Positions 1 to 5,980 of a stretch of DNA of 8,567 nt are shown here, one piece after another. The position numbers and the translations under genes were made by a program. The stretch lies in contig QIGA01000101.1 in the NCBI GenBank assembly GCA_003229915.1, positions 1 through 8,567 on the forward strand, given 5' to 3'. The notes under the pieces were generated by a model. That model was not told the DNA's origin. It worked only from the letters and a program-made list of their open reading frames with translations, and ran no database searches. Each line of letters starts with the position of its first letter. Position 1 is the stretch's first letter. The DNA is from Chloroflexota bacterium. GTDB lineage: Bacteria > Chloroflexota > Dehalococcoidia > SZUA-161.

Positions 1-1226
1 CCCGAAACCCCGAAACCAAGCAGGAAGAGACTCTGGAACCGGATGAAACAACGCCCCTTGCCGCTTTGGTCTTCAAGACGACTGCAGACCCCTATGTGGG
101 GAAGCTCACCTATCTCAGGGTCTATAGCGGCACCCTTAGCAGCGATTCCAGCGTGTGGAATGCCAATAAGGAACGTGCGGAGCGCATAGGGCAGCTCTAC
201 AGAATACGCGGCAAAACTCAGGAAGCCGTACCTCAAATCACTGCTGGAGACATCGGTGCGGTTGCGAAACTGGCAGATACCGGCACAGGCGACACGCTCT
301 GCGGCAAAGAGCATCCTGTGGCTTTCGAGCCTATTGAATTCTCCTCACCCACTCTGAGCGTCGCTGTCTATCCCAAGACTAAGGCAGACCTTGATAAGAT
401 GGGAGGAGCACTTACTAGGTTGAGCGAAGAGGACTCTACTATCACCGTTCACAAAGATGCTATTACAGCGGAGACTATCCTGTCAGGAATGGGGGAGGCT
501 CACTTAGACGTGACAGTGGAGAAGATAAAGCGCAAGTTCGGCGTTGATTTGAGGACCGACACGCCGAAGGTACCTTACAAGGAGACGATTACAGCCTCGG
601 TCAAGGCGGAGTACAAACACAAGAAGCAGACTGGCGGACACGGCCAATATGGGCATGTCTTGCTAGCGCTCGAACCACTGCCACCGGGTACTGGTACTGA
701 GTTTGGGCAAAAGGTTGTGGGGGGGGCAGTCCCCAAGAACTACCTACCTGCTGTGGCGAAGGGCGTCACTGAGGCGCTGAATGAAGGGATAGTGGCTGGC
801 TACCCTGTAACCGACCTGAAGGTAACGCTATATGATGGCAGCTATCATTCTGTCGACTCCTCGGATATGGCATTCAAGCTAGCTGCTTCTCACGCCGTCA
901 AAAAGGGAGTGTTGCAAGCACATCCCGTGTTGCTTGAGCCCATAATGAATGTGCGGATAACCATGCCGGACAGCTTTACCGGCGATGTCATGAGTGATCT
1001 CAATGGAAAGCGAGCCAGGGTACAAGGCATGACCCCAGGTGATGGGATTAACGTTATCGATGTTCAGGTTCCGCAGGCTGAGATGCTCAGGTATGCTATC
1101 GACCTGAGATCGATCACCCAGGGACGCGGCAGCTATACGATGGAGTTCAGCCACTACGAAGAGGTGCCTCAGCACACCGCGCAGAAGGTGATCGAGGAGT
1201 CCCAGAAAGAGTCGGAGAAGGCTTGA
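1..1226 (+). CDS. fusA: Elongation factor G-like GTPase (EF-G2 type), 3' part only
   Basis: This is the C-terminal part of a translocase of the EF-G family, a cytoplasmic GTPase that moves tRNA and mRNA through the ribosome. The frame is open from base 3, giving about 407 visible residues; the GTPase domain and start codon lie upstream of the window. Domain II begins near FKTTADPYVGKLTYLRVYSG. Domain III holds SGMGEAHLDVTVEKIKRKF. Domain IV holds TGGHGQYGHV and the loop DGSYHSVDSSDMAFK. Domain V holds LEPIMNVRITMP and DLRSITQGRGSYTMEFSHYEEVP. RGKTQE (EF-G1 usually has MHAN followed by a charged stretch), GGHGQYG and the FSHYEEVP ending resemble the EF-G2 paralogue more than canonical EF-G1, so this may be a second copy; that assignment is from remembered family sequences. 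A run of eight G at 719-726 lies in frame and does not break the gene. It converges on tyrS, with 18 nt between the stop codons. Confidence 0.9.
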   Translation, partial: RNPETKQEETLEPDETTPLAALVFKTTADPYVGKLTYLRVYSGTLSSDSSVWNANKERAERIGQLYRIRGKTQEAVPQITAGDIGAVAKLADTGTGDTLCGKEHPVAFEPIEFSSPTLSVAVYPKTKADLDKMGGALTRLSEEDSTITVHKDAITAETILSGMGEAHLDVTVEKIKRKFGVDLRTDTPKVPYKETITASVKAEYKHKKQTGGHGQYGHVLLALEPLPPGTGTEFGQKVVGGAVPKNYLPAVAKGVTEALNEGIVAGYPVTDLKVTLYDGSYHSVDSSDMAFKLAASHAVKKGVLQAHPVLLEPIMNVRITMPDSFTGDVMSDLNGKRARVQGMTPGDGINVIDVQVPQAEMLRYAIDLRSITQGRGSYTMEFSHYEEVPQHTAQKVIEESQKESEKA

Positions 1227-1229
1227 GCC

Positions 1230-1248
1230 TTAGAGCCTTCAGCTCTAA
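1230..1248. terminator. Hairpin between convergent genes, possible weak bidirectional terminator
   Basis: TTAGAGC (1230-1236) and GCTCTAA (1242-1248) form a perfect 7-bp stem around a 5-nt loop. It lies four bases after the EF-G stop and covers the tyrS stop codon. Neither strand has a T-run after the stem, so it is not a standard intrinsic terminator. The position between converging genes is the main argument for a termination or 3'-end role. Confidence 0.3.
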
Positions 1249-2504
1249 TACCGCTTAGCGTCAGTGTTGACGACTCTCTTCCAATTTCGTTTGCCGACTT
1301 TGATAATGCTGCCATCTTTTATGCTCACCATATCGCCTGTAACTCTCTGCCCGTCAACTTCGACAGCACCCTGTAGGATCAGACGTTTCGCTTCGCCGCG
1401 GCTTTGGGCCATTTCTGTTGCGACTAGAACATCGACAGCGTAGACGGTAACAAAATCGACGAGAGCCCCCCCACTCAACTGGGTAGCTGTACGAGCCTCC
1501 AACGCGGGAAAGGAAAGCGGGCACTCAGGTATCTCCTCTGGCGCTTCTCTCCCTTGCACCACCCTCTCAAAATAAGACTCTGCCTCCTCGGCAGCTCCTG
1601 AACCATGGAATTGCGCCACTATCTCCCTGGCGAGGCGCTTCTTGAGTATCATAGGATTAACTGACTCGGCTGATAGCTGCTGCCGGAACTCAGCGAGTTC
1701 TTCATCGGGGACATCCGTAAGCAACTCGAAGTAGTCCATCATCAAGCCGTCGGGGATGGACATCACCTTGCCGTACATATCTTCGGGAGCATCTTCGATG
1801 GCGATGTAGTTGTCCAAACTCTTGCTCATCTTCTGCTGGCCATCAGTGCCAATCAGCAGGGGCATCAAGAAAACGTGCTGCGGCGTCTGCCCTACTATCT
1901 GCTGCAGCTCTCTCCCCATCAGGCAATTGAATTTCTGGTCAATGCCGCCGAACTCGACATCGGCCTCCATCATCACCGAATCATAGGCTTGAAGCAGGGG
2001 ATACAGCAGCTCGGTGATAGCGATAGGGCGGCCTGAGGCATACCTCTTGTTGAAATCCTCCCGCGCCAGCAGTTGGGCCACCGTGAACTTGCTGGTGAGG
2101 CTGATGACATCTGCCAGGCTGAACTTGCCAAACCACTCACTCTGCCAGAGAAGCTCCGTTTTCTCCCTGTCCACTACCTTGAAAAACTGCTGCATGTAGG
2201 TCTCGGCGTTAGCACGGACCTCCTCGGCCGAAAGCATTTGTCGCGTCTGCGATGTTCCGCTGGGGTCGCCGATTCGAGCTGTCCAATCGCCAACTATGAG
2301 CACCACCTGGTGTCCCAAATCCTGGAATTGCCGTAGCTTTCTCATTCCAACGACATGTCCCAAGTGAATGTCGGGGCGACTAGGATCAAAGCCCATCTTA
2401 AGCCTCAGCCGTTTGCCTGACTCAAGCAGGCGCACCAGTTCCTCCTCTACAATGATCTCGGCAACGCCACGTCTCAGGACATATTCAATCTTCTTATCCA
2501 TCAT
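1245..2504 (-). CDS. tyrS: Tyrosyl-tRNA synthetase
   Basis: This class I aminoacyl-tRNA synthetase charges tRNA-Tyr with tyrosine using ATP, in the cytoplasm. The 419 residues are full length. The Rossmann catalytic domain carries the HIGH-type motif HLGH (residues 47-50) in KMGFDPSRPDIHLGH, the tyrosine-site region QAYDSVMMEADVEFGGIDQKFN (split: QAYDSV at 172-177, GGIDQKFN at 186-193) and KMSKS at 225-229. An S4 RNA-binding domain closes the protein (about 350-415; SRGEAKRLI and VEVDGQRV are recognisable). The KMGFDPS form points to the TyrZ-like subgroup. The start is the first of two adjacent ATG codons (2504 or 2501), with only a weak GAGCGAGAG upstream. It follows ribF by 18 nt and is very likely co-transcribed with it. 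No T-box leader precedes it, since there is no room in the gap. Confidence 0.97.
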   Translation of the reverse strand: MMDKKIEYVLRRGVAEIIVEEELVRLLESGKRLRLKMGFDPSRPDIHLGHVVGMRKLRQFQDLGHQVVLIVGDWTARIGDPSGTSQTRQMLSAEEVRANAETYMQQFFKVVDREKTELLWQSEWFGKFSLADVISLTSKFTVAQLLAREDFNKRYASGRPIAITELLYPLLQAYDSVMMEADVEFGGIDQKFNCLMGRELQQIVGQTPQHVFLMPLLIGTDGQQKMSKSLDNYIAIEDAPEDMYGKVMSIPDGLMMDYFELLTDVPDEELAEFRQQLSAESVNPMILKKRLAREIVAQFHGSGAAEEAESYFERVVQGREAPEEIPECPLSFPALEARTATQLSGGALVDFVTVYAVDVLVATEMAQSRGEAKRLILQGAVEVDGQRVTGDMVSIKDGSIIKVGKRNWKRVVNTDAKRY

Positions 2505-2522
2505 CTCTCGCTCTGTAGAAGC

Positions 2523-3440
2523 CTAGATCAATATCGATCTCGCTTGGTTAACGTCTCTGGCAATCTGCTCTGACAATTCCTTGGCGTTGGCGAACTTCGC
2601 CTCCCCACGAAGGTGCTCGATGAGTTCGATAGAGAGTCCCTGCCCGTAGATACCTTCGTCAAAATCCATGAGGAAAACCTCTATCGTGCGCTTGCCACCA
2701 TCAAACGTTGGCCTGACACCAATATTGGTCACCGATTTGTAAACTTCATCTCCCAAGAAAGTCAGCGTGGCATAAACACCGTCGCTCGGAAGAGCCTGGT
2801 CCGGGTCCACATCTATGTTTGCCGTGGGGAAGCCAAGGACATGGCCACGCTCCATTCCCCCCACTACTGGCCCGCTCAGTCTGAAATTCCGCCCCAATAA
2901 CTTGGCGGTGGTTTTCATATCTCCCCGAGTTAAAGCCCCTCTTATGGCAGTGCTGCTGACCAGAGAACCCTCCAGTATCAGAGGTTCAACCACCTCAACG
3001 GTGAAGCCTAACTCATGCCCTAGTGACTCCAGAGACGCAGCGTCTCCCTCCCTTCCACGACCAAGAGCGAAATCAGGGCCAATCACAAGGCCTTGCATTC
3101 GCAGATGTCTCTGGAGAAGGGTGATGAACTCTCGAGCGCTTAGCGTAGCGAATTCAGTGGTAAAGGTAAGAGGAACAACGAGTTCAACACCAATGTTCTT
3201 CAAGAGGCTGGTTCTCTGCTCCGACGTGGTCAAGCGGGCCAGTTTGGCTCTGGGCGACAACACCACCTTGGGGTGCTGGCTAAACGTCACAACGCCGCTT
3301 ATTAGCTTCCTTTTGGCTGCCTGTTGAATGAGCCTGTCTAGCAGTTGTTTATGTCCCAGATGGACACCATCGAAAACCCCGACTGTAAGCAGGGTTCCGC
3401 GTTCTGGACTGAAACTTGCTAGCTCCGAAGTTACCTGCAC
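2523..3440 (-). CDS. ribF: Bifunctional riboflavin kinase / FAD synthetase
   Basis: This enzyme phosphorylates riboflavin to FMN and then adenylylates FMN to FAD. The protein has 305 residues, normal for the family. The N-terminal nucleotidyltransferase (FAD synthetase) domain shows GVFDGVHLGH at residues 21-30, GPDFALGRGREGD at 121-133 and the SSTAIR motif at 162-167. The C-terminal riboflavin kinase domain begins near 183 and contains GFPTANI at 203-209 and NIGVRPTFDGG further on. The start is GTG at 3438-3440, because an in-frame TGA lies eight codons upstream with no other start between; the ribosome-binding site is poor. It is the first gene of a two-gene minus-strand operon with tyrS and has a near-consensus promoter about 30 nt upstream. 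No FMN riboswitch is visible in the short leader, so flavin feedback through that device is not expected. Confidence 0.97.
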   Translation of the reverse strand: MQVTSELASFSPERGTLLTVGVFDGVHLGHKQLLDRLIQQAAKRKLISGVVTFSQHPKVVLSPRAKLARLTTSEQRTSLLKNIGVELVVPLTFTTEFATLSAREFITLLQRHLRMQGLVIGPDFALGRGREGDAASLESLGHELGFTVEVVEPLILEGSLVSSTAIRGALTRGDMKTTAKLLGRNFRLSGPVVGGMERGHVLGFPTANIDVDPDQALPSDGVYATLTFLGDEVYKSVTNIGVRPTFDGGKRTIEVFLMDFDEGIYGQGLSIELIEHLRGEAKFANAKELSEQIARDVNQARSILI

Positions 3441-3473
3441 GTCATTTCTACTGGCACGGTCGAATCAACGTGT

Positions 3474-3502
3474 ATTGTAGGGCAACCCACAGGTTGCGTC
3501 AA
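3474..3502 (-). promoter_or_regulatory. Sigma-70-type promoter for ribF-tyrS
   Basis: Read on the minus strand, TTGACG (3502-3497) and TACAAT (3479-3474) are separated by exactly 17 bp; each hexamer matches consensus at five of six positions. The expected transcription start is near 3467, leaving a leader of roughly 27 nt before the GTG start of ribF. The combination of match, spacing and position is strong. Confidence 0.8.
3482..3497. repeat. Inverted repeat inside the ribF promoter spacer, candidate operator
   Basis: GCAACC (3482-3487) and GGTTGC (3492-3497) form a perfect 6-bp dyad around CACA. It fills most of the 17-bp spacer between the -10 and -35 elements of the ribF promoter. A repressor bound there would block RNA polymerase. 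A dyad of this size is expected by chance a few times in a window this long, so the location is the argument, not the length. Confidence 0.35.
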
Positions 3503-3510
3503 GGAATATC

Positions 3511-3537
3511 GCGAGCCTTACAACCGTGAAAGCTCGC
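3511..3537. repeat. Inverted repeat between the divergent promoters
   Basis: GCGAGC (3511-3516) and GCTCGC (3532-3537) are exact reverse complements separated by 15 nt; two more T-A pairs can form inside after a mismatch. It lies upstream of both promoters. It could be a regulator half-site pair or the remains of a hairpin; no T-run follows. Confidence 0.25.
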
Positions 3538-3554
3538 TCTTGTCATACCGACCG

Positions 3555-3566
3555 AAGCTGCAGCTT
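3555..3566. repeat. 12-bp perfect palindrome overlapping the activase -35 box
   Basis: AAGCTGCAGCTT is a perfect 12-bp palindrome. Its last two bases are the first two of the TTGACA element at 3565-3570. This is a plausible regulator-binding site for the activase operon. About two such palindromes are expected by chance in a sequence this long, so support comes mainly from position. Confidence 0.3.
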
Positions 3567-3593
3567 GACACCATCTTTCGCCATTGCTAAACT
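3565..3593 (+). promoter_or_regulatory. Sigma-70-type promoter for the activase-ferredoxin operon
   Basis: TTGACA (3565-3570, full consensus) and TAAACT (3588-3593, four of six) are 17 bp apart. Transcription would start near 3600, giving a leader of about 210 nt before the first activase. The same pair of hexamers with the same spacing recurs upstream of glyA. A second TTGACA at 3692-3697 has no acceptable -10 at the right distance. Confidence 0.6.
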
Positions 3594-3660
3594 TAAATAG
3601 TAGGTATTTCTGACCAGCAAGGATGCTGTATCTTATTTATTTTGGTAAAGGTTGCTAGGC

Positions 3661-3705
3661 AGAGGCGTGTCGACCCTTGCTAGATGAGGATTTGACATAG
3701 CCTCT
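3661..3705 (+). other. Long hairpin candidate in the activase operon leader
   Basis: AGAGGC (3661-3666) pairs with GCCTCT (3700-3705), and just inside, TGTC (3668-3671) pairs with GACA (3694-3697), leaving a loop of about 22 nt. The ten pairs with a small internal loop would form within the inferred 5' leader. I recognise no known riboswitch in it. It may be a regulatory fold or chance pairing. Confidence 0.25.
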
Positions 3706-3760
3706 ATTCATGATCTCCTGGAGAAACAGGGGGGCATCAAACAGTGAGCGTGCCAGAGCT

Positions 3761-3805
3761 ATGATTGAGGTTGGCTGTATGAAACTAAGCGTATCAGTGA
3801 GGTGA
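3761..3805 (+). other. Possible 14-codon upstream ORF
   Basis: An ATG at 3761 opens a 14-codon frame (MIEVGCMKLSVSVR) that stops at TGA 3803-3805, inside the Shine-Dalgarno region of the first activase and 7 nt before its ATG. Termination there could couple translation to the activase. The ribosome-binding site is weak (an AGAG shortly upstream), so the ORF may be accidental. Confidence 0.15.
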
Positions 3806-3812
3806 AACCAAT

Positions 3813-4577
3813 ATGAGTACCGCAGGCATCGATATGGGAGCACAGTCGATTAAGGTGGTTATTCTTGGCGACAGCAAGGTGCTTGGGCGCAGCCTGATTC
3901 CGACTGGTTTTGAGCCCCTGGAAGCTGCTCACAAGGCGCTTGATGAGGCGATCAAGGAGGCAGGTATCCCGCGAGATGACGTAAAGCGAATCGTGGCGAC
4001 AGGCGCTGGCAGGAAGACCGTAACCTTTGCAGATAGCAGTATAACGGAGGTAACCGCTGATGCTAAAGGGGTAAACTGGAGCAACTCCTCGGTAAGGACG
4101 GTAATCGATATCGGTGCCGAAGAAGCGCGAGGGATAAGCTGCGACGCACAAGGGAAGGTATTGGACTTTGCCAAGAACGACAAGTGTGCTGCCGGTTCAG
4201 GTGCCTTCGTCGAAAGCATGGCCAGGGCGCTGGAGATAAACGTGCCTGAGATGATCGAACTCTCATTCAAATCGACGCAGGACGCGCCCATAAACGCCAC
4301 TTGCGCTGTTTTCGCTGAGTCCGAAGTGGTGTCGTTAATTCATTCCAAAATTGAGAAGGCCGACATAGCCCACGCTATCCATGATGCTATCGCCTCCCGA
4401 GTATCCTCTATGGTGCGGAGAATACCCATAGAGAACGATATAGCGCTTATTGGAGGTGTAGCCAACAACGCTGCTATTGTCGACGTGATGAAAAAACATC
4501 TGGGAGTCGAGTTGGTGGTTCCAGAGAACCCCGAGTTTGTGAGCGCTCTGGGAGCCGCCCTCTCAGCAGCAGCCTAG
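3813..4577 (+). CDS. BcrA/BadF/HgdC-family ATP-dependent activase, subunit 1
   Basis: This is a CoA-ester reductase/dehydratase activase of the ASKHA ATPase fold. Such proteins are dimers bridged by one [4Fe-4S] cluster and use ATP hydrolysis to push single electrons into 2-hydroxyacyl-CoA dehydratases or class I benzoyl-CoA reductases. The 254 residues match the usual 250-270. Visible motifs are the phosphate-loop-like GIDMGAQSIKVVIL (5-18), TGAGRK (63-68), IDIGAEEARG (98-107), DKCAAGSGAF (123-132), CAVFAESEVVSL (from 164) and a terminal SALGAALSAA. C125 and C164 are the expected cluster ligands, 39 residues apart. The GAEE box replaces the common GGQD, as I recall for the BcrD/BzdP-like partner of a heterodimeric activase. 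ATG at 3813 is the only possible start: an in-frame TGA lies just upstream and AGGTGA sits 7 nt before it. The substrate cannot be read from this sequence alone. Confidence 0.88.
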   Translation: MSTAGIDMGAQSIKVVILGDSKVLGRSLIPTGFEPLEAAHKALDEAIKEAGIPRDDVKRIVATGAGRKTVTFADSSITEVTADAKGVNWSNSSVRTVIDIGAEEARGISCDAQGKVLDFAKNDKCAAGSGAFVESMARALEINVPEMIELSFKSTQDAPINATCAVFAESEVVSLIHSKIEKADIAHAIHDAIASRVSSMVRRIPIENDIALIGGVANNAAIVDVMKKHLGVELVVPENPEFVSALGAALSAAA

Positions 4578-4594
4578 TGGAGAAAGGGAAAGAG

Positions 4595-5464
4595 ATGACA
4601 ACTGAGTATTTCAGATGGACTGAATACACTTGGAAAGACCCCGACATAGACTGGCGTAAAGCAGACACGCTTGTTGCCGGAATTGATGTTGGTTCGGTGA
4701 GTTCACAGGCAGTAATTCTCGCAGACAGCCAGATATACAGCTATTGCAGCACACGTACTGGTTCAAATAGCCCTGCCAGCGCGCAGAACGCGCTGGTCAA
4801 AGCACTGGGTGACACAGACATCAAACAAGATGATCTACCGTTCATGGTGGGAACCGGCTACGGCAGAGTCAACATTCCCATGGCCAAGAAAGCGATAACT
4901 GAAATCGCATGCCACGCAAGGGGAGCGAACTACATGGGAGGGCCATCCATAAGAACCATTCTGGATATGGGCGGCCAAGACTTGAAAGGAATTCACTGCG
5001 ATGAACGAGGTAAGGTCACGCAATTCTTGATGAATGATAAGTGCGCCGCGGGCACAGGACGAGGCATGGAGGTCATGGCCGAGCTATTGCAAATTCCCAT
5101 CATAGATGTCGGTGAGATGTCCTTGGATATCACCGAAGAACCACCGCCAGTCAGCAGCACCTGTGTAATATTCGCCAAATCCGAGGCAATAGGATTGCTT
5201 CGCAGTGGTTGGACCAAGAACATGGTGCTTGCCGCATACTGTTCAGCCATGGCGCACAGGGTGGTTGGACTCCTGAAACGCATTGGTGTAGAGAAGGACT
5301 TTACGATTACCGGCGGAATATCCAAGAATATCGGCATAACCAACAGGATACTGAAGGAACTAGGAGGAATCGAAGCAATCCCGTTAGAGCCCGACCCTCA
5401 AATCGCCGGCGCTTTGGGCGCTTCGCTTTTCGCCAGGGACCTTCTCCTAAAGTCACGCAAATAA
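4595..5464 (+). CDS. bzdQ: Activase subunit 2, benzoyl-CoA reductase BzdQ-like
   Basis: This is the second ATP-dependent activase of the HgdC/BcrA family, with 290 residues from ATG 4595. After an N-terminal extension of about 28 residues come GIDVGSVSSQAVIL (phosphate-binding region), VGTGYGRVNIP, ITEIACHARGANYM, ILDMGGQDLKG, NDKCAAGTGRGMEV with C150, SSTCVIFAKSEA with C190, and a terminal DPQIAGALGASLFA. The two cysteines are the expected [4Fe-4S] ligands. These strings closely resemble BzdQ, the ATPase subunit of the bzd-type benzoyl-CoA reductase of denitrifying bacteria; this is recognition from memory, so true aromatic specificity is unproven. A GTG at 4577 overlaps the previous stop by one base and would add six residues, but it has no ribosome-binding site. 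ATG 4595 follows GGAG and AAAGGGA and is preferred. It probably pairs with the preceding gene as a heterodimer. Confidence 0.87.
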   Translation: MTTEYFRWTEYTWKDPDIDWRKADTLVAGIDVGSVSSQAVILADSQIYSYCSTRTGSNSPASAQNALVKALGDTDIKQDDLPFMVGTGYGRVNIPMAKKAITEIACHARGANYMGGPSIRTILDMGGQDLKGIHCDERGKVTQFLMNDKCAAGTGRGMEVMAELLQIPIIDVGEMSLDITEEPPPVSSTCVIFAKSEAIGLLRSGWTKNMVLAAYCSAMAHRVVGLLKRIGVEKDFTITGGISKNIGITNRILKELGGIEAIPLEPDPQIAGALGASLFARDLLLKSRK

Positions 5465-5475
5465 GGCTACGATGA

Positions 5476-5799
5476 ATGTTCATGTTTAGTTGGCTTCTGA
5501 AAAAACTGGTGGTGAAGCTAGGCTATATTGCAAACTACGGTTACACTGATGGCTCGGGGGATTACTATCTTATTGTTGACACCGACAAGTGTGATGGCTG
5601 TGGCAAATGCGTAGAGGCGTGCCCGCAAGGTATTCTCGAAGTAATAGCTGATGATTATGACGATCTCGTTGCCATCGTAAAGGAAGAACATCGCAAAAAC
5701 CTCAAGTATGTCTGTGCCCCGTGCAAGCCCGTGAGCGGGCCGAGGGATCTCAAATGCCAGACAGCATGTCCCACCGACGCCATTTCCCATTCGTGGTAA
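5476..5799 (+). CDS. Two-cluster [4Fe-4S] ferredoxin with an extended second motif
   Basis: This is a small electron carrier of 107 residues. Cluster motif I is C39-x2-C42-x2-C45-x3-C49-P. Motif II is C80-x2-C83-x10-C94-x3-C98-P, with an insertion of eight residues between its second and third cysteines. Such an insertion is typical of Alvin-type (Allochromatium/Thauera) low-potential ferredoxins, the class known to feed benzoyl-CoA reductase in Thauera. The segment between motifs is long (about 30 residues) and carries an acidic stretch. The N-terminus (about 35 residues) is hydrophobic and basic without a clear signal or transmembrane helix. ATG 5476 is chosen because AAGG (5463-5466), overlapping the stop of the preceding gene, lies 9 nt upstream; ATG 5482 is less well spaced. 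The gap to the activase is 11 nt, so co-transcription is very likely. The position matches bzdM, the ferredoxin after bzdQ in the bzd cluster. It likely reduces the activase pair. Confidence 0.87.
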   Translation: MFMFSWLLKKLVVKLGYIANYGYTDGSGDYYLIVDTDKCDGCGKCVEACPQGILEVIADDYDDLVAIVKEEHRKNLKYVCAPCKPVSGPRDLKCQTACPTDAISHSW

Positions 5800-5800
5800 A

Positions 5801-5844
5801 TGCCTGATGGAAGGCTAGCTCCTAAATCAGGTGCTTTGCCTTCC
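5801..5844 (+). other. Overlapping stem pair after the ferredoxin, alternative hairpins or pseudoknot
   Basis: CCTGAT (5803-5808) pairs with ATCAGG (5826-5831), extendable by two wobble pairs. GGAAGGC (5809-5815) pairs with GCCTTCC (5838-5844). The two perfect stems cross each other, so they are either alternatives or a pseudoknot with no linker between the first strands. They begin four bases after the ferredoxin stop. No T-run follows, so this is not a standard terminator. It is a candidate 3'-end structure of the activase operon mRNA. Confidence 0.3.
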
Positions 5845-5852
5845 TCTAAAGT

Positions 5853-5867
5853 GCTCTTTCGCAGAGC
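5853..5867 (+). other. Small hairpin, 5-bp stem
   Basis: GCTCT (5853-5857) and AGAGC (5863-5867) close a 5-nt loop TTCGC just downstream of the crossing stems. No T-run follows. It may act with them as a 3'-end structure; alone it is weak. Confidence 0.2.
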
Positions 5868-5897
5868 TGGCTTGTGTAGCAACGCCCTCGGTAATTG

Positions 5898-5926
5898 TTG
5901 ACAGGCCCAAGGCGCTGATGTAAACT
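5898..5926 (+). promoter_or_regulatory. Sigma-70-type promoter for glyA
   Basis: TTGACA (5898-5903) and TAAACT (5921-5926) are 17 bp apart, the same two hexamers and spacing as the promoter of the activase operon, with unrelated spacer bases. The expected start is near 5933, leaving a leader of about 100 nt before glyA that contains an intrinsic terminator. Confidence 0.65.
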
Positions 5927-5980
5927 GAAGCGGCCATTCTGAGAATAGGACGCACCGCTGGTGATCGTATGAATCTTGGG

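Larger units (their letters stand above)
3441..3812. other. Divergent intergenic region, 372 nt, two promoters and several dyads
   Basis: This gap separates ribF (minus) from the activase operon (plus). No convincing protein gene or tRNA is seen in it. It contains the minus-strand ribF promoter, a plus-strand promoter pointing to the activases, a 6-bp inverted repeat inside the first promoter, a 12-bp palindrome at the -35 of the second, another inverted repeat between them, and a leader of about 210 nt before the first activase with one long hairpin candidate. Each item is listed separately. Confidence 0.7.

Noticed and set aside
719..726. Run of eight G in the EF-G gene as a frameshift or slippage site
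   Set aside because: The frame continues correctly through conserved EF-G sequence on both sides, and no second frame is used.
3441..3467. FMN riboswitch before ribF
   Set aside because: The leader is only about 27 nt and has none of the conserved RFN elements.
3692..3714. Second activase promoter at TTGACA 3692-3697
   Set aside because: No acceptable -10 hexamer lies 16-18 bp downstream.
3655..4151. Minus-strand open frames across the activase start
   Set aside because: Their sequences look like shadows of the plus-strand activase, lack ribosome-binding sites and resemble no family I know.
5945..5962. T-box-like sequence AGGACGCACCGC in the glyA leader
   Set aside because: It lacks the UGGN tRNA-binding part and is one base short of the T-box consensus; the leader is also too short for a T-box stem I.
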